The notes: generated by a model not told the origin, from the sequence alone. A stretch of DNA of 64,000 nt from an uncultured bacterium (GCA_937981985.1 CALJNB010000014.1:1-64000), one strand, 5' to 3'. Counted from the stretch's first letter, positions 18,332 to 28,619 are shown. Translations and numbers: made by a program.

Positions 18332-19921
18332 GTGTCAAAAGGTTCTGAAAAACCCGCCGATGATATTAGTGTAGCTGATGCGCCGGCTGATGATGATCTC
18401 GGATTTAGTATGCCTGCATTCAAAGTGCCTACTGAATCAAACGACGCGGTTAAGAGGGACGAAGTGCCGCCGGTCGAAGAAAAATCTAAAGACTTAGAAG
18501 CCACTCAAACCCTTCCTCAAGAGACCCTGGAGCGGATTAAGAGGGAATATGTGGACGAAACCCGAGAGAACGAAATGGATCCAAACGCTGTTGAAGACGA
18601 TATCGTCTTTGATCGAGAGGAACTCGTTCGTACTCGAGACATGAGGGCGTTTTCTAGATCGGAGTCCATTAAACATCTCAAGATTGAAGGGTGGTTAAAA
18701 GACCAACGCTTCGCACCCGATATTTTGGTTCGACCTCCGAGAGTCCTAACAAAAAAATGGCAGGAAGGATCGTTTTCGTCACAAATTAAAGAAAAACCAA
18801 TCGAACTCGCGGAAGAGGGGTCCAAACTGAATTCGGATTCGTTTAGCGACATCGAAGATGATGCTGCAATGGCAGCAAAACTAGAGAACGCAGCGACGGG
18901 AGAATATTCGGCGACCGATTTACAAGCATTGGCCCAACTTGAATCCGAACATATGGAGATCGACGAAGCCGAAATGGACGAAGTTGAGATCGATGAGGTT
19001 GAGATGGTGACGCCACCAGCAAAACCTCCTGTTCAGCCGCCACCTCCACGTCCGGCAAAAATCGAGACCCCCGATGACGATCTAAAAGGAATGGCACCGG
19101 GTACGTTCGAGAACAATAAGCCAAAAATCCAGCCGCACCATCCGACAGGCGAAGAAGACCGTAGAAGCGGTTGGTGTCACACGCTTTTCGATGAAGAATA
19201 TTTACGTACACTTCCACGCGATTTAAAACGTGAGACCGCCCGTGAGGTGAAATTCCTGAAAGATTCGCTCGGTTTGCAGTCGGGAGCCAGAGTCCTTGAT
19301 CTTGCCTGTGGTTTCGGACGACATGCCGTCGAACTGGCACAAGATGGACTAGAAGTTGCGGGTTTAGATCTTTCAATCGATTTATTACAACACGCATTAT
19401 CCCAGGCGAAAAAGCGTAATCTTTCGATAAAATTCATTCACGGTGATATGAGGGAGTTGAATTTTTCAGAAATTTTTGATGGTTGTTTTTGTTGGCAAAC
19501 CTCTTTTGGTTATTTCAACGACCGTACTAATATAAGTGTTTTAGAGGGGGTTAATCGTTCTCTCAAAATGGGCGGACGATTTGTAATCGACACAATCAAT
19601 CGGGATCATATCGTCGCGCAGATGCCTACCCGTACTTGGTGGGAGGGCATCGACTGTGTTTTCTTAGAAGAAGTCGAATTTGATTTTTCGAAGAGTATAC
19701 TGAATACGAAGCGATCCTTCATCTACGATGGTGCACCGCCTCGGGAATATAAAAGCCATATCCGTCTATATAGTCTCCACGAACTCAAGCGTATTTTGGG
19801 ATATTGCGGATTTCGCGTGATTGAGGTTAGCGGTGAAATTCATCATCGTGGATCTTACTTAGGTCCAGCAAGTCGTCGAAGTATTGTTCTTGCGGAAAAA
19901 ATCGCACCTATCCAAAAATAA
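18332..19921 (+). CDS. Class I SAM-dependent methyltransferase with ~250-aa acidic disordered N-terminus
   Basis: GARVLDLACGFGRHAVELAQDGLEVAGLDLS motif I; N-terminal E/D-rich and P-rich region; GTG start. Confidence 0.85.
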   Translation: MSKGSEKPADDISVADAPADDDLGFSMPAFKVPTESNDAVKRDEVPPVEEKSKDLEATQTLPQETLERIKREYVDETRENEMDPNAVEDDIVFDREELVRTRDMRAFSRSESIKHLKIEGWLKDQRFAPDILVRPPRVLTKKWQEGSFSSQIKEKPIELAEEGSKLNSDSFSDIEDDAAMAAKLENAATGEYSATDLQALAQLESEHMEIDEAEMDEVEIDEVEMVTPPAKPPVQPPPPRPAKIETPDDDLKGMAPGTFENNKPKIQPHHPTGEEDRRSGWCHTLFDEEYLRTLPRDLKRETAREVKFLKDSLGLQSGARVLDLACGFGRHAVELAQDGLEVAGLDLSIDLLQHALSQAKKRNLSIKFIHGDMRELNFSEIFDGCFCWQTSFGYFNDRTNISVLEGVNRSLKMGGRFVIDTINRDHIVAQMPTRTWWEGIDCVFLEEVEFDFSKSILNTKRSFIYDGAPPREYKSHIRLYSLHELKRILGYCGFRVIEVSGEIHHRGSYLGPASRRSIVLAEKIAPIQK

Positions 19922-20407
19922 CTACTTTTCGTTGATGATATGTCTGAGGATTGACGCCGCTAGCTCTTGGAGATCTCCGTCAAGTTGATGCAGATCGTTT
20001 TCGGATTGGGCTAGCGTTTTATCGAGGTTGTCCTGATTTTCGAAGGAAAAAGGCTCGGCACCTGATATCGGTTTAATTATTTTCTCAAACTCCCCTTCGA
20101 TAAATTTAATTTTTTTGAAATTCCAGGGTGAAGCGTAATTAATTTTACGTAAAATTTGTGGCGCCATGGAGCGTATCGAACTCAGCCAACGCGCATCGGT
20201 TTGGACCGTGATTTCGTATTTATTAGCACTGACTGCGCGCGTTCTATGGGCAAGCTCTTCGCCAAGCAATGTTGTCCAAAGCGTTTGCAGGGTCGCGATT
20301 GTTGGTTCGGGAACAGAATCCGTGACTTGTGCTAGTATTTCTATAAATGAAGCTTTCGAACCCAACTTGCGTACCTCCGCGCTTTCGGATAAATCAGATT
20401 CGCACAT
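19922..20407 (-). CDS. DUF721/DciA-like protein
   Basis: LWTTLLGEELAHRTRAVSANKYEITVQTDARWLSSIRSMAPQILRKIN resembles the DciA/DUF721 core; acidic C-terminal extension. Confidence 0.55.
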   Translation of the reverse strand: MCESDLSESAEVRKLGSKASFIEILAQVTDSVPEPTIATLQTLWTTLLGEELAHRTRAVSANKYEITVQTDARWLSSIRSMAPQILRKINYASPWNFKKIKFIEGEFEKIIKPISGAEPFSFENQDNLDKTLAQSENDLHQLDGDLQELAASILRHIINEK

Positions 20408-20442
20408 TTATGTGATTTTTAAAACTATTTCTGGATTTTGCA

Positions 20443-22347
20443 ATGCAAATTGAGACAGCTAACGACTTCGGCAAGTACACCTTAAGTAAAGGGCTTGTTA
20501 ACGCGATTAGCTCAGCTAACTATTCTTCCCCTACACCCGTTCAACATTCAACAATTCCTCTCATTGTTGCGGGCTTAGATCTTATTGTACAATCGCAAAC
20601 CGGAACCGGAAAAACCGCGGCGTTTGTAATTCCTATCATTGAACTTCTTGATTCTAACCCAGGAACTTTAGAAGTCCTTTTCCTTGCGCCAACACGAGAA
20701 CTAGCCAAACAAGTGGGAGAAGAGTTTATTAAATTCGGAGCCCACAAGAACATTGAAGTTACAACGATTTACGGTGGGACTTCTTACGAGCGTCAATACG
20801 AAGCTTTAGAAACGGCTCAAGTCGTGACCGCTACACCGGGTCGACTTATCGATTTGATCGAACGCGGAAAAGTGGATCTATCTAAGCTCCGCGTTTTTGG
20901 ATTAGACGAAGCCGATGAGATGTTATCGATGGGGTTCCAAGAAGAGGTGGATAAAGTAATCCGTAAACTTCCTGAGAATCGTCAAAGTTTGCTTTTCTCG
21001 GCTACGATTACTCCGGAAGTCCGTAGCCTTGGTAAATCAATGCTATATTATCCGGAGTTTATCACCCACTCTGACGAATCGGTAACTGCTGATGATGTCC
21101 AACATATTTATTATCCGATTTCGGGAGTGGGTCGAGTGCGCGAACTTGTTCGGGTGTTGGAGTTTGCCGATCCTGAAAATGCAATCATCTTTGCGAATAC
21201 GAAAGATGATACTTTTATGATCTCGCGATATCTAACACGTTGCGGCTTCCGGGTTGCGCCTCTGAACGGTGATCTAGCTCAGACTGCTCGTGAACGCACT
21301 TTGGCGGATTTAAAGTCGGGTAAGATTGACTTTATCATCGCAACTGATGTTGCTGCGCGCGGTATCGATGTTTCTGATTTGGAAGCGGTGATTAATTATC
21401 AGATTTCGGACAGTGCTGAGGTTTATGTTCACCGAACAGGACGTACAGGACGAGCGGGGCGAAAAGGGACGGCTATTTCGCTGGTCGCGGCAGGCGAGCG
21501 AGCAACATTGTTTTCGATTAAGAAACTTTACGATGTTCCTTTAAAAGAGAAACTTCTTCCGACCACACAAGATTTGATTGTGGAAAAGCAAAAGAATCTG
21601 ATTAAAAACCTTACGCGTAAAACGAATGCCGTCTCGGAATCTTATGTGAAGATCGCAAGGTCGTTGGTTGAAAATCCCTCCGAAGATAATATCTTGATGA
21701 TCGCTGAGTTATTGAGTATCGCGACGACGAGAGCGCAAACAAAGAAGGCTGTTCAGCCTACTTCGGGTCGTCGTCAAGAGACACCTGTTGCTGGTGAAAC
21801 GAATCGTAAAGAAGTTCAAAGCGAAGAAAAAACGAGAACGCATTCACGTGAGCTTAGATCTAAAGACGGTTCACCGTCCGCAAAACCGGCTAGTGAATCG
21901 AGGCGCAACGATGGAAAGTCTAGAAATTCGCCACCCAAGAACGCAGAGAGAAAATCGGACAGAAAGCCTCAAGAGACGAAGGGCCGTTCAAACCGATCTA
22001 AAACTCGAAATGAAAATACGAAGTCTAAGGGCGATCGTAGTTCCGCACCGAATAAAAGCCGCAATCAAAATGATACTTTTGGTGCTTCTCGTGCCGAAAA
22101 AGAGAAACATCTTACCGGTAAAATTTGGGTAAATATCGGAAACACGATAAGCGAGAGCAAGGACGATTTCATTGAAATTATCTGCGATCTAGCGGGTGTA
22201 ATGCCTGAAGATATTAACGGAGTGCAGATCGATGAGGCGTTTAGCTTCATTGAGGTTCGCAAAGATTATCTTTTTGATATGATCAAGGCGATGAATAATC
22301 AAGAATACGAGGGCTTGACGATTACCGCTCAACAAGCGAGAAAGTAG
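20443..22347 (+). CDS. deaD: DEAD-box RNA helicase (DeaD/CsdA-like) with DbpA-type RNA-binding C-terminus
   Basis: SQTGTGKTAAF, DEADEMLSMGF, SAT, HRTGRTGRAGRKG; K/R/S-rich linker; C-terminal KIWVNIGNTISESKDDFIEIICDLAGV. Confidence 0.93.
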   Translation: MQIETANDFGKYTLSKGLVNAISSANYSSPTPVQHSTIPLIVAGLDLIVQSQTGTGKTAAFVIPIIELLDSNPGTLEVLFLAPTRELAKQVGEEFIKFGAHKNIEVTTIYGGTSYERQYEALETAQVVTATPGRLIDLIERGKVDLSKLRVFGLDEADEMLSMGFQEEVDKVIRKLPENRQSLLFSATITPEVRSLGKSMLYYPEFITHSDESVTADDVQHIYYPISGVGRVRELVRVLEFADPENAIIFANTKDDTFMISRYLTRCGFRVAPLNGDLAQTARERTLADLKSGKIDFIIATDVAARGIDVSDLEAVINYQISDSAEVYVHRTGRTGRAGRKGTAISLVAAGERATLFSIKKLYDVPLKEKLLPTTQDLIVEKQKNLIKNLTRKTNAVSESYVKIARSLVENPSEDNILMIAELLSIATTRAQTKKAVQPTSGRRQETPVAGETNRKEVQSEEKTRTHSRELRSKDGSPSAKPASESRRNDGKSRNSPPKNAERKSDRKPQETKGRSNRSKTRNENTKSKGDRSSAPNKSRNQNDTFGASRAEKEKHLTGKIWVNIGNTISESKDDFIEIICDLAGVMPEDINGVQIDEAFSFIEVRKDYLFDMIKAMNNQEYEGLTITAQQARK

Positions 22348-22374
22348 TACCTAAATAAAACCCAAGAGAACGTT

Positions 22375-22899
22375 ATGAAAATTGTTTCATTGTTGATCAT
22401 TTTAGCTTTTGTTGGCTGTTCAGAGCCGGGCAACGTGAAGGCGGAGAAAACGGAAGAGGATCCTAATCTTCCTCCAATTAAAGTAGAATTGCCTTCGCCA
22501 CCGCCTGCATCCGCTTTTGTGATTCAGGAAAAGAATCCGGACGGAACGTTTCGGATTGAAGGTATGATTCACAATCAAGTCAAACATCTTGATAAAAGCG
22601 TAACGGTCACTGGAACCATCGCAAGATTGTCAAAACCTTGCGATCCTAAGAAAGCAAAGAAGAAGGGAAAGATCTGCAATCAGCCCAATCTTTACATAAA
22701 AGATGGTCCTGATTCGAAAAAGTTCTTGAAAGTCGTTGGATATACGGATGACTTTGTGAAGCGCTCGAAGATCAAAGAAGGAGAGTCTTACACCTTCAAA
22801 GGAACCTATAAAAAGATGGCCCAGGGTTTCGTTGTAACCGAAGATGGTCTTCTATTATTGGATTTTGTTAACGAAATTCCTGTTTTGTTGCAAAACTAA
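22375..22899 (+). CDS. Lipoprotein, possible OB-fold-like domain
   Basis: MKIVSLLIILAFVGC lipobox; VTVTGTIARLSKPC...YTFKGTYKKMAQGFVV. Confidence 0.55.
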   Translation: MKIVSLLIILAFVGCSEPGNVKAEKTEEDPNLPPIKVELPSPPPASAFVIQEKNPDGTFRIEGMIHNQVKHLDKSVTVTGTIARLSKPCDPKKAKKKGKICNQPNLYIKDGPDSKKFLKVVGYTDDFVKRSKIKEGESYTFKGTYKKMAQGFVVTEDGLLLLDFVNEIPVLLQN

Positions 22900-22952
22900 A
22901 GCGTATCGAATTGACAGCAATGCGTCGCGTTGCTATCTACCCGTTGCACTAA

Positions 22953-23024
22953 AGGCGCGTAGCTCAGTGGGAGAGCACTACCCTGACACGGTAGGGGTCG
23001 GCGGTTCGATCCCGCCCGCGCCTA
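22953..23024 (+). tRNA. tRNA-Val(GAC)
   Basis: Acceptor AGGCGCG/CGCGCCT; D stem GCTC/GAGC; anticodon arm CTACC-CTGACAC-GGTAG; T arm GGCGG-TTCGATC-CCGCC; no encoded CCA. Confidence 0.93.
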
Positions 23025-23092
23025 TATTACATTCACTTTGGTGAATTTTATTTCGTTTATACGAAATCTTATTACTTGAGAATAGAGTACCC

Positions 23093-23650
23093 TTGGCCGA
23101 AAAAAATCCATTAGTTAATCGCAAAATTAGAGCCTCAACCGTCAGGGTCATTGATCCAGATAGTGTTCAACTGGGAATTCTAAAGCTTGACGATGCTTTA
23201 AGTAAAGCCGAAGAATTTGGCTTAGATCTTGTCGAGGTCGCGCCACAAGCAAAACCTCCCGTCTGCCGCATCATGGATTACGGTAAGTATAAATACCAAC
23301 AAAAGAAACGATTGGCGGAAGCGAAGAAAAACTCCACCCGAGTTGAGCTGAAAGAAATAAAAGTGCGCCTAAAGACCGGCGCGCACGATATTGAAACAAA
23401 GCTACGTCAGGCCAGAAAGTTTCTCGAAGAAAAAAATAAAGTAAAGTTTACTCTCATGTTTCGCGGACGCGAATCAAGACGACCCGAACTTGCCGAAGAT
23501 ATTCTATTGGACATTGCGGATGCAATTGCCGATGTGGCGACAGTTGAGCAGGTTCCGAAGATGGAATCGAATCGAAATATGACGATGTACGTGGCTCCCG
23601 GTGGCAGCGGTCTTCCTATCGACGAGATGGACGAAGAGCAAGACTCGTAG
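23093..23650 (+). CDS. infC: Translation initiation factor IF-3, TTG start
   Basis: NPLVNRKIRASTVRVI...DLVEVAPQAKPPVCRIMDYGKYKYQQKK...MFRGRE. Confidence 0.95.
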   Translation: MAEKNPLVNRKIRASTVRVIDPDSVQLGILKLDDALSKAEEFGLDLVEVAPQAKPPVCRIMDYGKYKYQQKKRLAEAKKNSTRVELKEIKVRLKTGAHDIETKLRQARKFLEEKNKVKFTLMFRGRESRRPELAEDILLDIADAIADVATVEQVPKMESNRNMTMYVAPGGSGLPIDEMDEEQDS

Positions 23651-23907
23651 TTAGACTCAAAACAATACTCGTTCGATCACAATCAAAAAAACATTAGAAA
23701 AGAATACTTTCTAGGTTAGATGGGGATTCGAAGCCTTTCCGTCCCACCCTCTTAGGTCAGTAGATATTTCTGCATTCGGCCGTTTCAAGCGCTTACCTGC
23801 TTCTCTGTTTAAGTGAACTTCAACGATTCGCAACGTTACTTCCAAATTAATTCGTCAAATTTTTCTTTTATGTCGAATAAATATCTCGATCTCGTTAGGC
23901 TATCGAT

Positions 23908-24711
23908 ATGTATTATTTTCTATTTCTCGTTGTTGTCTTAACACCTGTTTCGGCTTCTGGCTTCTTCCGTGCGAAGACCTGTCTAACAGCTAGCGAGCAC
24001 CTAGAGCGCCTGTCGGCAAACGCGAGATCCAACACCGTCGAATGCCTGGATGATACCGTTGGAAAAGCGTTGTATTGGAAGACCAATATATTGACCTATA
24101 AATTACACAGTAGAGGTCTATCTAGATTTCCGGGGGAAGAGGGGCGCTTACGAGTCATCGATGAGATTCGGCGTTCGTTTGAGCCTTGGATGGGAACCGA
24201 TTGCGGCTCAGTTCGTTTTCAATTTGACGGGCTGACCACATCCTTTGGCCATAAAAAAAACCGAATAAATTGGATTGGGTTCTATGACGAAGAGGTTTGG
24301 CCTTATTCGACGCAAGTCGTTGCGGTTACCACGCTGACAACCCTAACGGGTGATAACGCGATTATTGATGCCGACATCGAAATAAACTCAAGGGATAACG
24401 TGATTGGCTTTGATGGCGCAGCATCAGACTACGATTTAAGAAATCTCTTAACTCATGAGATCGGACATTTTATCGGATTAGATCATAGCGGAGTATTTGA
24501 TGCTACGATGGAGTTACAGACTGATCCGGGTCAAATAAAGAAACGCGATCTGGACCCTGACGATGTCGCGGGACTGTGTGAAATTTTCCCAGCCGATTTC
24601 GTTTCTGTCCAAGACGATGGGTGCTGCAGTACGCTACCCGCCAAAAAACACGGAACCGGTTGGGTCTTGTTTGCTTTTCTAGCTATCATTGCAATTCGAC
24701 GGCGCGTATAG
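23908..24711 (+). CDS. Matrixin-like zinc metalloprotease with MYXO-CTERM-like C-terminal anchor
   Basis: LLTHEIGHFIGLDHS (HExxHxxxxxH); tail DDGCCSTLPAKKHGTGWVLFAFLAIIAIRRRV. Confidence 0.8.
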   Translation: MYYFLFLVVVLTPVSASGFFRAKTCLTASEHLERLSANARSNTVECLDDTVGKALYWKTNILTYKLHSRGLSRFPGEEGRLRVIDEIRRSFEPWMGTDCGSVRFQFDGLTTSFGHKKNRINWIGFYDEEVWPYSTQVVAVTTLTTLTGDNAIIDADIEINSRDNVIGFDGAASDYDLRNLLTHEIGHFIGLDHSGVFDATMELQTDPGQIKKRDLDPDDVAGLCEIFPADFVSVQDDGCCSTLPAKKHGTGWVLFAFLAIIAIRRRV

Positions 24712-24747
24712 CGCGCGTATCATTTTAGCTTTGCCGAGACGGGGAGG

Positions 24748-25284
24748 TTATTCCTCTTCCGCGCTGGCGGATTTTCCTTTCGTCTGTTTCGTTAGGCGAT
24801 AGGTATACATCTCTAATAATTGGGCTAGGAACGCGCTGAAGCTGCGTTCCTGAGCGATATGAAGGCTTCTCATCTCTTCCCAGACATCAGTCGGAAATGC
24901 GAAACGGAGCTCTAAGGTGTCCGAAAGGTGGCCCTCTAGGGATGGAGCTTCGGAGAGAATTTCCTCGCAATATTTACCTCGGTACTTACCTCTCAAGATA
25001 CGCTCTTCGAAAATATGATGATTCGTTTTTCGTCGGTCACCAGGCTTCCATTCAAGTTCTTTCGGTTTTACCTTAAATTCATGTTTCGCATTCTCCCAAC
25101 ATTCCCAGACCACATTCGATATTTGGCCGCAAGCGAATCGGACGGGCTCTGTGATTTGATCGTTGGCCGGCAGATCCTCGACGTCCAGAGAGGGGAATGA
25201 ATGTGCCTCTGCGAATCGTAGAAGATTTAGTGCGTGGGTCTTTGGTAAATAGACGAGTTGTTTTTTGTATTCGATGTCGATCAT
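24748..25284 (-). CDS. Hypothetical protein between two metalloprotease paralogs
   Basis: 178-aa ORF on the opposite strand filling the intergenic space; no family recognised. Confidence 0.55.
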   Translation of the reverse strand: MIDIEYKKQLVYLPKTHALNLLRFAEAHSFPSLDVEDLPANDQITEPVRFACGQISNVVWECWENAKHEFKVKPKELEWKPGDRRKTNHHIFEERILRGKYRGKYCEEILSEAPSLEGHLSDTLELRFAFPTDVWEEMRSLHIAQERSFSAFLAQLLEMYTYRLTKQTKGKSASAEEE

Positions 25285-25415
25285 GGTCGAGTCTTATACT
25301 CAATAAGAACGATTCGCAAGGCACTGTACTCCGATTCTCTAAACCCACACGTATTCATCTCGAACTTTTAAGATTTTGATCGCAATAATATCTCGAGCTC
25401 GTTATAGTCATTGAT

Positions 25416-26231
25416 ATGCATCATTATTTATTTTTTCTTATTATCATTCTGATCCCATCTTCTCTTTTCGGTTTTAACCGAACGAAGACCTGTCTCTCAA
25501 CAGACGAACACGCTGAACGTTTAGCAGCGCAGGCAAAATCAAATGCACCGACATGTAGGGGCAACGCGGTTGGAACGGACTTTCAATGGAAGAGTAATAA
25601 ACTTACCTACAAACTACACACTTTGGGTATTTCTCAATTCCCGGGGGAGCAAGGTAGGTTAAGATTATTAGAGGAAATGCAACTATCGTTTGAACCGTGG
25701 ATGGATGTAGATTGTAGCTCACTTCGTTTTGATTTCGGGGGGACGACAGCGTCCTTTGGCCATAAAATTGACGAAGTGAATTGGATTGGATTTTACGATA
25801 CTCAACCGTGGCCTTGGTCAGAATCGGTCGTAGCGATTACCGTCGTGACAACCCTGCCAAACGGCGAGATTATTGACTCGGATATAGAAATAAACGCATC
25901 GAATAATACGATTGGTTTCGATGGGGCCCCACTTGATTTTGACCTAAGGAATCTTCTGACCCACGAAATTGGTCATTTTATAGGCTTAGATCATAGCGAA
26001 GTTTTTGATGCTACGATGGAGTTTGAAACCAGGAAAGGGCAGATAAAAAAACGTGACCTCGATCCTGACGATGTAGCTGGAGTGTGTGAGATCTTTCCCA
26101 ACGATTTCGTTTCGGTTGACCCGGACGATTCTGGGTGTTGCAGCACGCTTCGATCGAGGCAGAAGCAAACTGGATGGGTTCTATTTTCTTTTCTCTTCAT
26201 CATTTCTATTCGTAATCGCTTTAAGCGTTGA
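25416..26231 (+). CDS. Matrixin-like zinc metalloprotease, paralog of 23908..24711
   Basis: LLTHEIGHFIGLDHSEVFDATME; tail DSGCCSTLRSRQKQTGWVLFSFLFIISIRNRFKR; near co-linear with the first copy. Confidence 0.8.
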   Translation: MHHYLFFLIIILIPSSLFGFNRTKTCLSTDEHAERLAAQAKSNAPTCRGNAVGTDFQWKSNKLTYKLHTLGISQFPGEQGRLRLLEEMQLSFEPWMDVDCSSLRFDFGGTTASFGHKIDEVNWIGFYDTQPWPWSESVVAITVVTTLPNGEIIDSDIEINASNNTIGFDGAPLDFDLRNLLTHEIGHFIGLDHSEVFDATMEFETRKGQIKKRDLDPDDVAGVCEIFPNDFVSVDPDDSGCCSTLRSRQKQTGWVLFSFLFIISIRNRFKR

Positions 26232-26387
26232 AAACATAGCATTTAATCAGTCAAGTCTGGGACGGAACAGACTAGGGACCGGGCACGTTCTTCCTTCAAG
26301 AATGCTATCTTGGTCCGACGCCTCGGGATGAAAAGGCTGAGTCAAATTCAGGTATTGTTATCACCATACTATCTTTTCTTGGTTTCA

Positions 26388-28508
26388 TCATGGACAGGTG
26401 TTTATCCCACTATTCCCGTAGCTTTCGATGTTGATGACATTTGGTATACGCGCTTTGAGCAGATCGATATCACATTCTTGGAGTAATCCGTTGTTTGTAA
26501 TTCTTCCATAGGGAACATTTTGAACCGCGGAGAACCCATCCGAAATTTTGGTTAATTTAGGAGTTAGGTTTATATATATCTCAGACGTTATCAGTTTAGG
26601 GTAAGCACCGCTAAAAGTTGTGATTTCTGGATTATTATGAAATTGAAGTGTACTGGCTGAAATCAATTCGGGCAGTGCACCGGCCATACTCGTAAGACCG
26701 GACCGTTCAACATAGAAGCGGTCGGTTGTGGTTTGCAATGTCGACAGATCCAGGCTGTTTAACGCTTCGTTAATGACCATTATTCCCTTGAGGTGGACAG
26801 CGTCAATACTTAGTCGGTCCATCGAAAGATTTGATCCAATTTTGAAAAATGTTTCTGAGCTGCCTTTAAAACCGCTCAAATTCTTTAGAACAGGGTTTCT
26901 ATGGACGTTAAAGTTCTCAGGGACCACAGGGCTATTTAGATCCGTGAAGGTTGGTAGTTCCCTAAACCAGATGCTTTGTGCGGTGAGCAATTTAGGAAGT
27001 TTAATCTCGGCGATGGGAAATCTAGAAAAAGAGAGGGTTTTCACGGAGCGAAGTTCGCCAAAAGAAACCGGTGAAAGACTTGGCAACTTATCAAGCACTA
27101 AGGACTCCCCTACAGACTCAAGGTGCTCAAGTCCCATTGCGCTGACGAGGTTCACATTGTTTTTAAGAATAAGATGCCCCTCAATTCTGTCCACTTGTGC
27201 TAGGTCGAACGTCGTTAATTCTGAATTATCGCTTATTCGGAGATTCCCGAGAGTGGTTAGGCCGTTCAGACTTGTTAGGCTTACTAAATTGTTATTGTTG
27301 GTGATGTGCAATCCTCCCATAATCGATCGCAGCGAATCTAACCCTGAGAGTGTAGTTAGGGAGCTGTTGTCGATGATTAAGTCGCCGGAAATCGTCTCTA
27401 GATTTTCAAGTTGGTTTAAATTTTGGAGCGTTGAAGGTATTCGCACATTTCCACTTACGGCCTTGCACTTTGCATCGGAGAAGATTTGTATGTCCGCTTC
27501 GGTGAAAAGATCGAAAGGCCAAATATTGCATGTTTCTACGCGAATATCTTGGTCGTTGACCGGAACTTCAGGGTCCATTTCGCTTCCGAGGGCGAAGTGA
27601 TGTTCGATCTCCTCTTTCCGCAAAGAACGTTTGTATACAGAGGTATAGAAAATATCTCCGTTCCAATTAACCGCGTCTCGACCGTCTCCCAACGTAAATT
27701 TATAGCTCGTACTCCACGAAGAAAGGCTTCCGGGCAAAGGCATCGAACCACGTTTGGTTCCATCAATCCAGAGTTCTGTGTTAACGCCATCGTAGGTCCA
27801 AACAAAATGCGCGATTCCGGAATTGAAGGCATTTTCAACCTCCAATGCTTCTACTCCGCGAGTGCGCCCGAAATGAAGCCCTCCGTCTTCTGTTCTTAGT
27901 CGCACGATGGCGACGTTATCTTTTATTGAAAGGGAAAAGTTGCGCCCCACAGCGCTATTGGCACCTAAGAGTCCGATGATCATCGAATCGTTTTCGTTTA
28001 TCTCATCTTGGTCGAGCCAGAGCTCGATTGTGAACGCATTGGCGGCGCGAAGAGTTGAAGATAACTGGAAGGTATCAGGGTTAAAAACTGAACCTCCTTC
28101 CAAACTCATCCCGTGGGGTTGCAAGAGAACGACACCTGTTCCGTCACCATCAATGGCTAAATCTGCGTCGCCAACTTTGTCTTCTAAATTATCAAAACTC
28201 CATTGTGCAACGAGCCCCTCTATTGATCGTTTTGAAGTTAACATACTCGAAAATGGTATGTTGATTGAAGTTGTTGTACCGGTAGTCGGTCCTGTTGTGG
28301 TTGTTTTATTATTCGTCGACGTGGTGTTGTTCGTCGATGACGTGGTGTTATTGGTCGCAGTAGTGCTGTTATTTGTTGAGACCGTTTTATTATTTGTGTT
28401 CGTTGTACTTCCGTTGTTAGTCCCATCGATCACAGTGTTGGGATGTTGGGATAGTAGATTGCACGAACTAAAAATGCAGAGGAAAACGGTTCCAAATAAG
28501 AATTTCAT
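26388..28508 (-). CDS. Lipoprotein with LamG/ConA-like domain and receptor-L/LRR-like repeats
   Basis: MKFLFGTVFLCIFSSC lipobox (start at 28508 by homology to the neighbouring paralog); N/T linker; LVAQWSFDNLEDKVGDADL; FTIELWLDQ; LENLETISGDLIIDNSSLTTLSGLDSL. Confidence 0.72.
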   Translation of the reverse strand: MKFLFGTVFLCIFSSCNLLSQHPNTVIDGTNNGSTTNTNNKTVSTNNSTTATNNTTSSTNNTTSTNNKTTTTGPTTGTTTSINIPFSSMLTSKRSIEGLVAQWSFDNLEDKVGDADLAIDGDGTGVVLLQPHGMSLEGGSVFNPDTFQLSSTLRAANAFTIELWLDQDEINENDSMIIGLLGANSAVGRNFSLSIKDNVAIVRLRTEDGGLHFGRTRGVEALEVENAFNSGIAHFVWTYDGVNTELWIDGTKRGSMPLPGSLSSWSTSYKFTLGDGRDAVNWNGDIFYTSVYKRSLRKEEIEHHFALGSEMDPEVPVNDQDIRVETCNIWPFDLFTEADIQIFSDAKCKAVSGNVRIPSTLQNLNQLENLETISGDLIIDNSSLTTLSGLDSLRSIMGGLHITNNNNLVSLTSLNGLTTLGNLRISDNSELTTFDLAQVDRIEGHLILKNNVNLVSAMGLEHLESVGESLVLDKLPSLSPVSFGELRSVKTLSFSRFPIAEIKLPKLLTAQSIWFRELPTFTDLNSPVVPENFNVHRNPVLKNLSGFKGSSETFFKIGSNLSMDRLSIDAVHLKGIMVINEALNSLDLSTLQTTTDRFYVERSGLTSMAGALPELISASTLQFHNNPEITTFSGAYPKLITSEIYINLTPKLTKISDGFSAVQNVPYGRITNNGLLQECDIDLLKARIPNVINIESYGNSGINTCP

Positions 28509-28619
28509 ACGATGTCCAAAAGTTTTAATAACCATACCATTATTATCAGAAAGAATAAAATAACCTGGCTTCATTTCAGCGTTTTCATAGAGATTTTCTA
28601 GCAGGCATCTGTTAGCGAG

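Noticed and set aside
23650-23907. Possible riboswitch or r-protein leader after infC
   Set aside because: No recognisable conserved motif; the downstream gene is a protease rather than rpmI-rplT.
26728-27600. 290-aa plus-strand ORF opposite the LamG/LRR lipoprotein
   Set aside because: The minus-strand protein has lipobox, repeats and a close paralog; the plus frame has no such support.
27907-28563. 218-aa plus-strand Val-rich hydrophobic ORF
   Set aside because: Antisense of the N/T-rich linker codons (AAC/ACA -> GTT/TGT); an artefact of low-complexity sequence.
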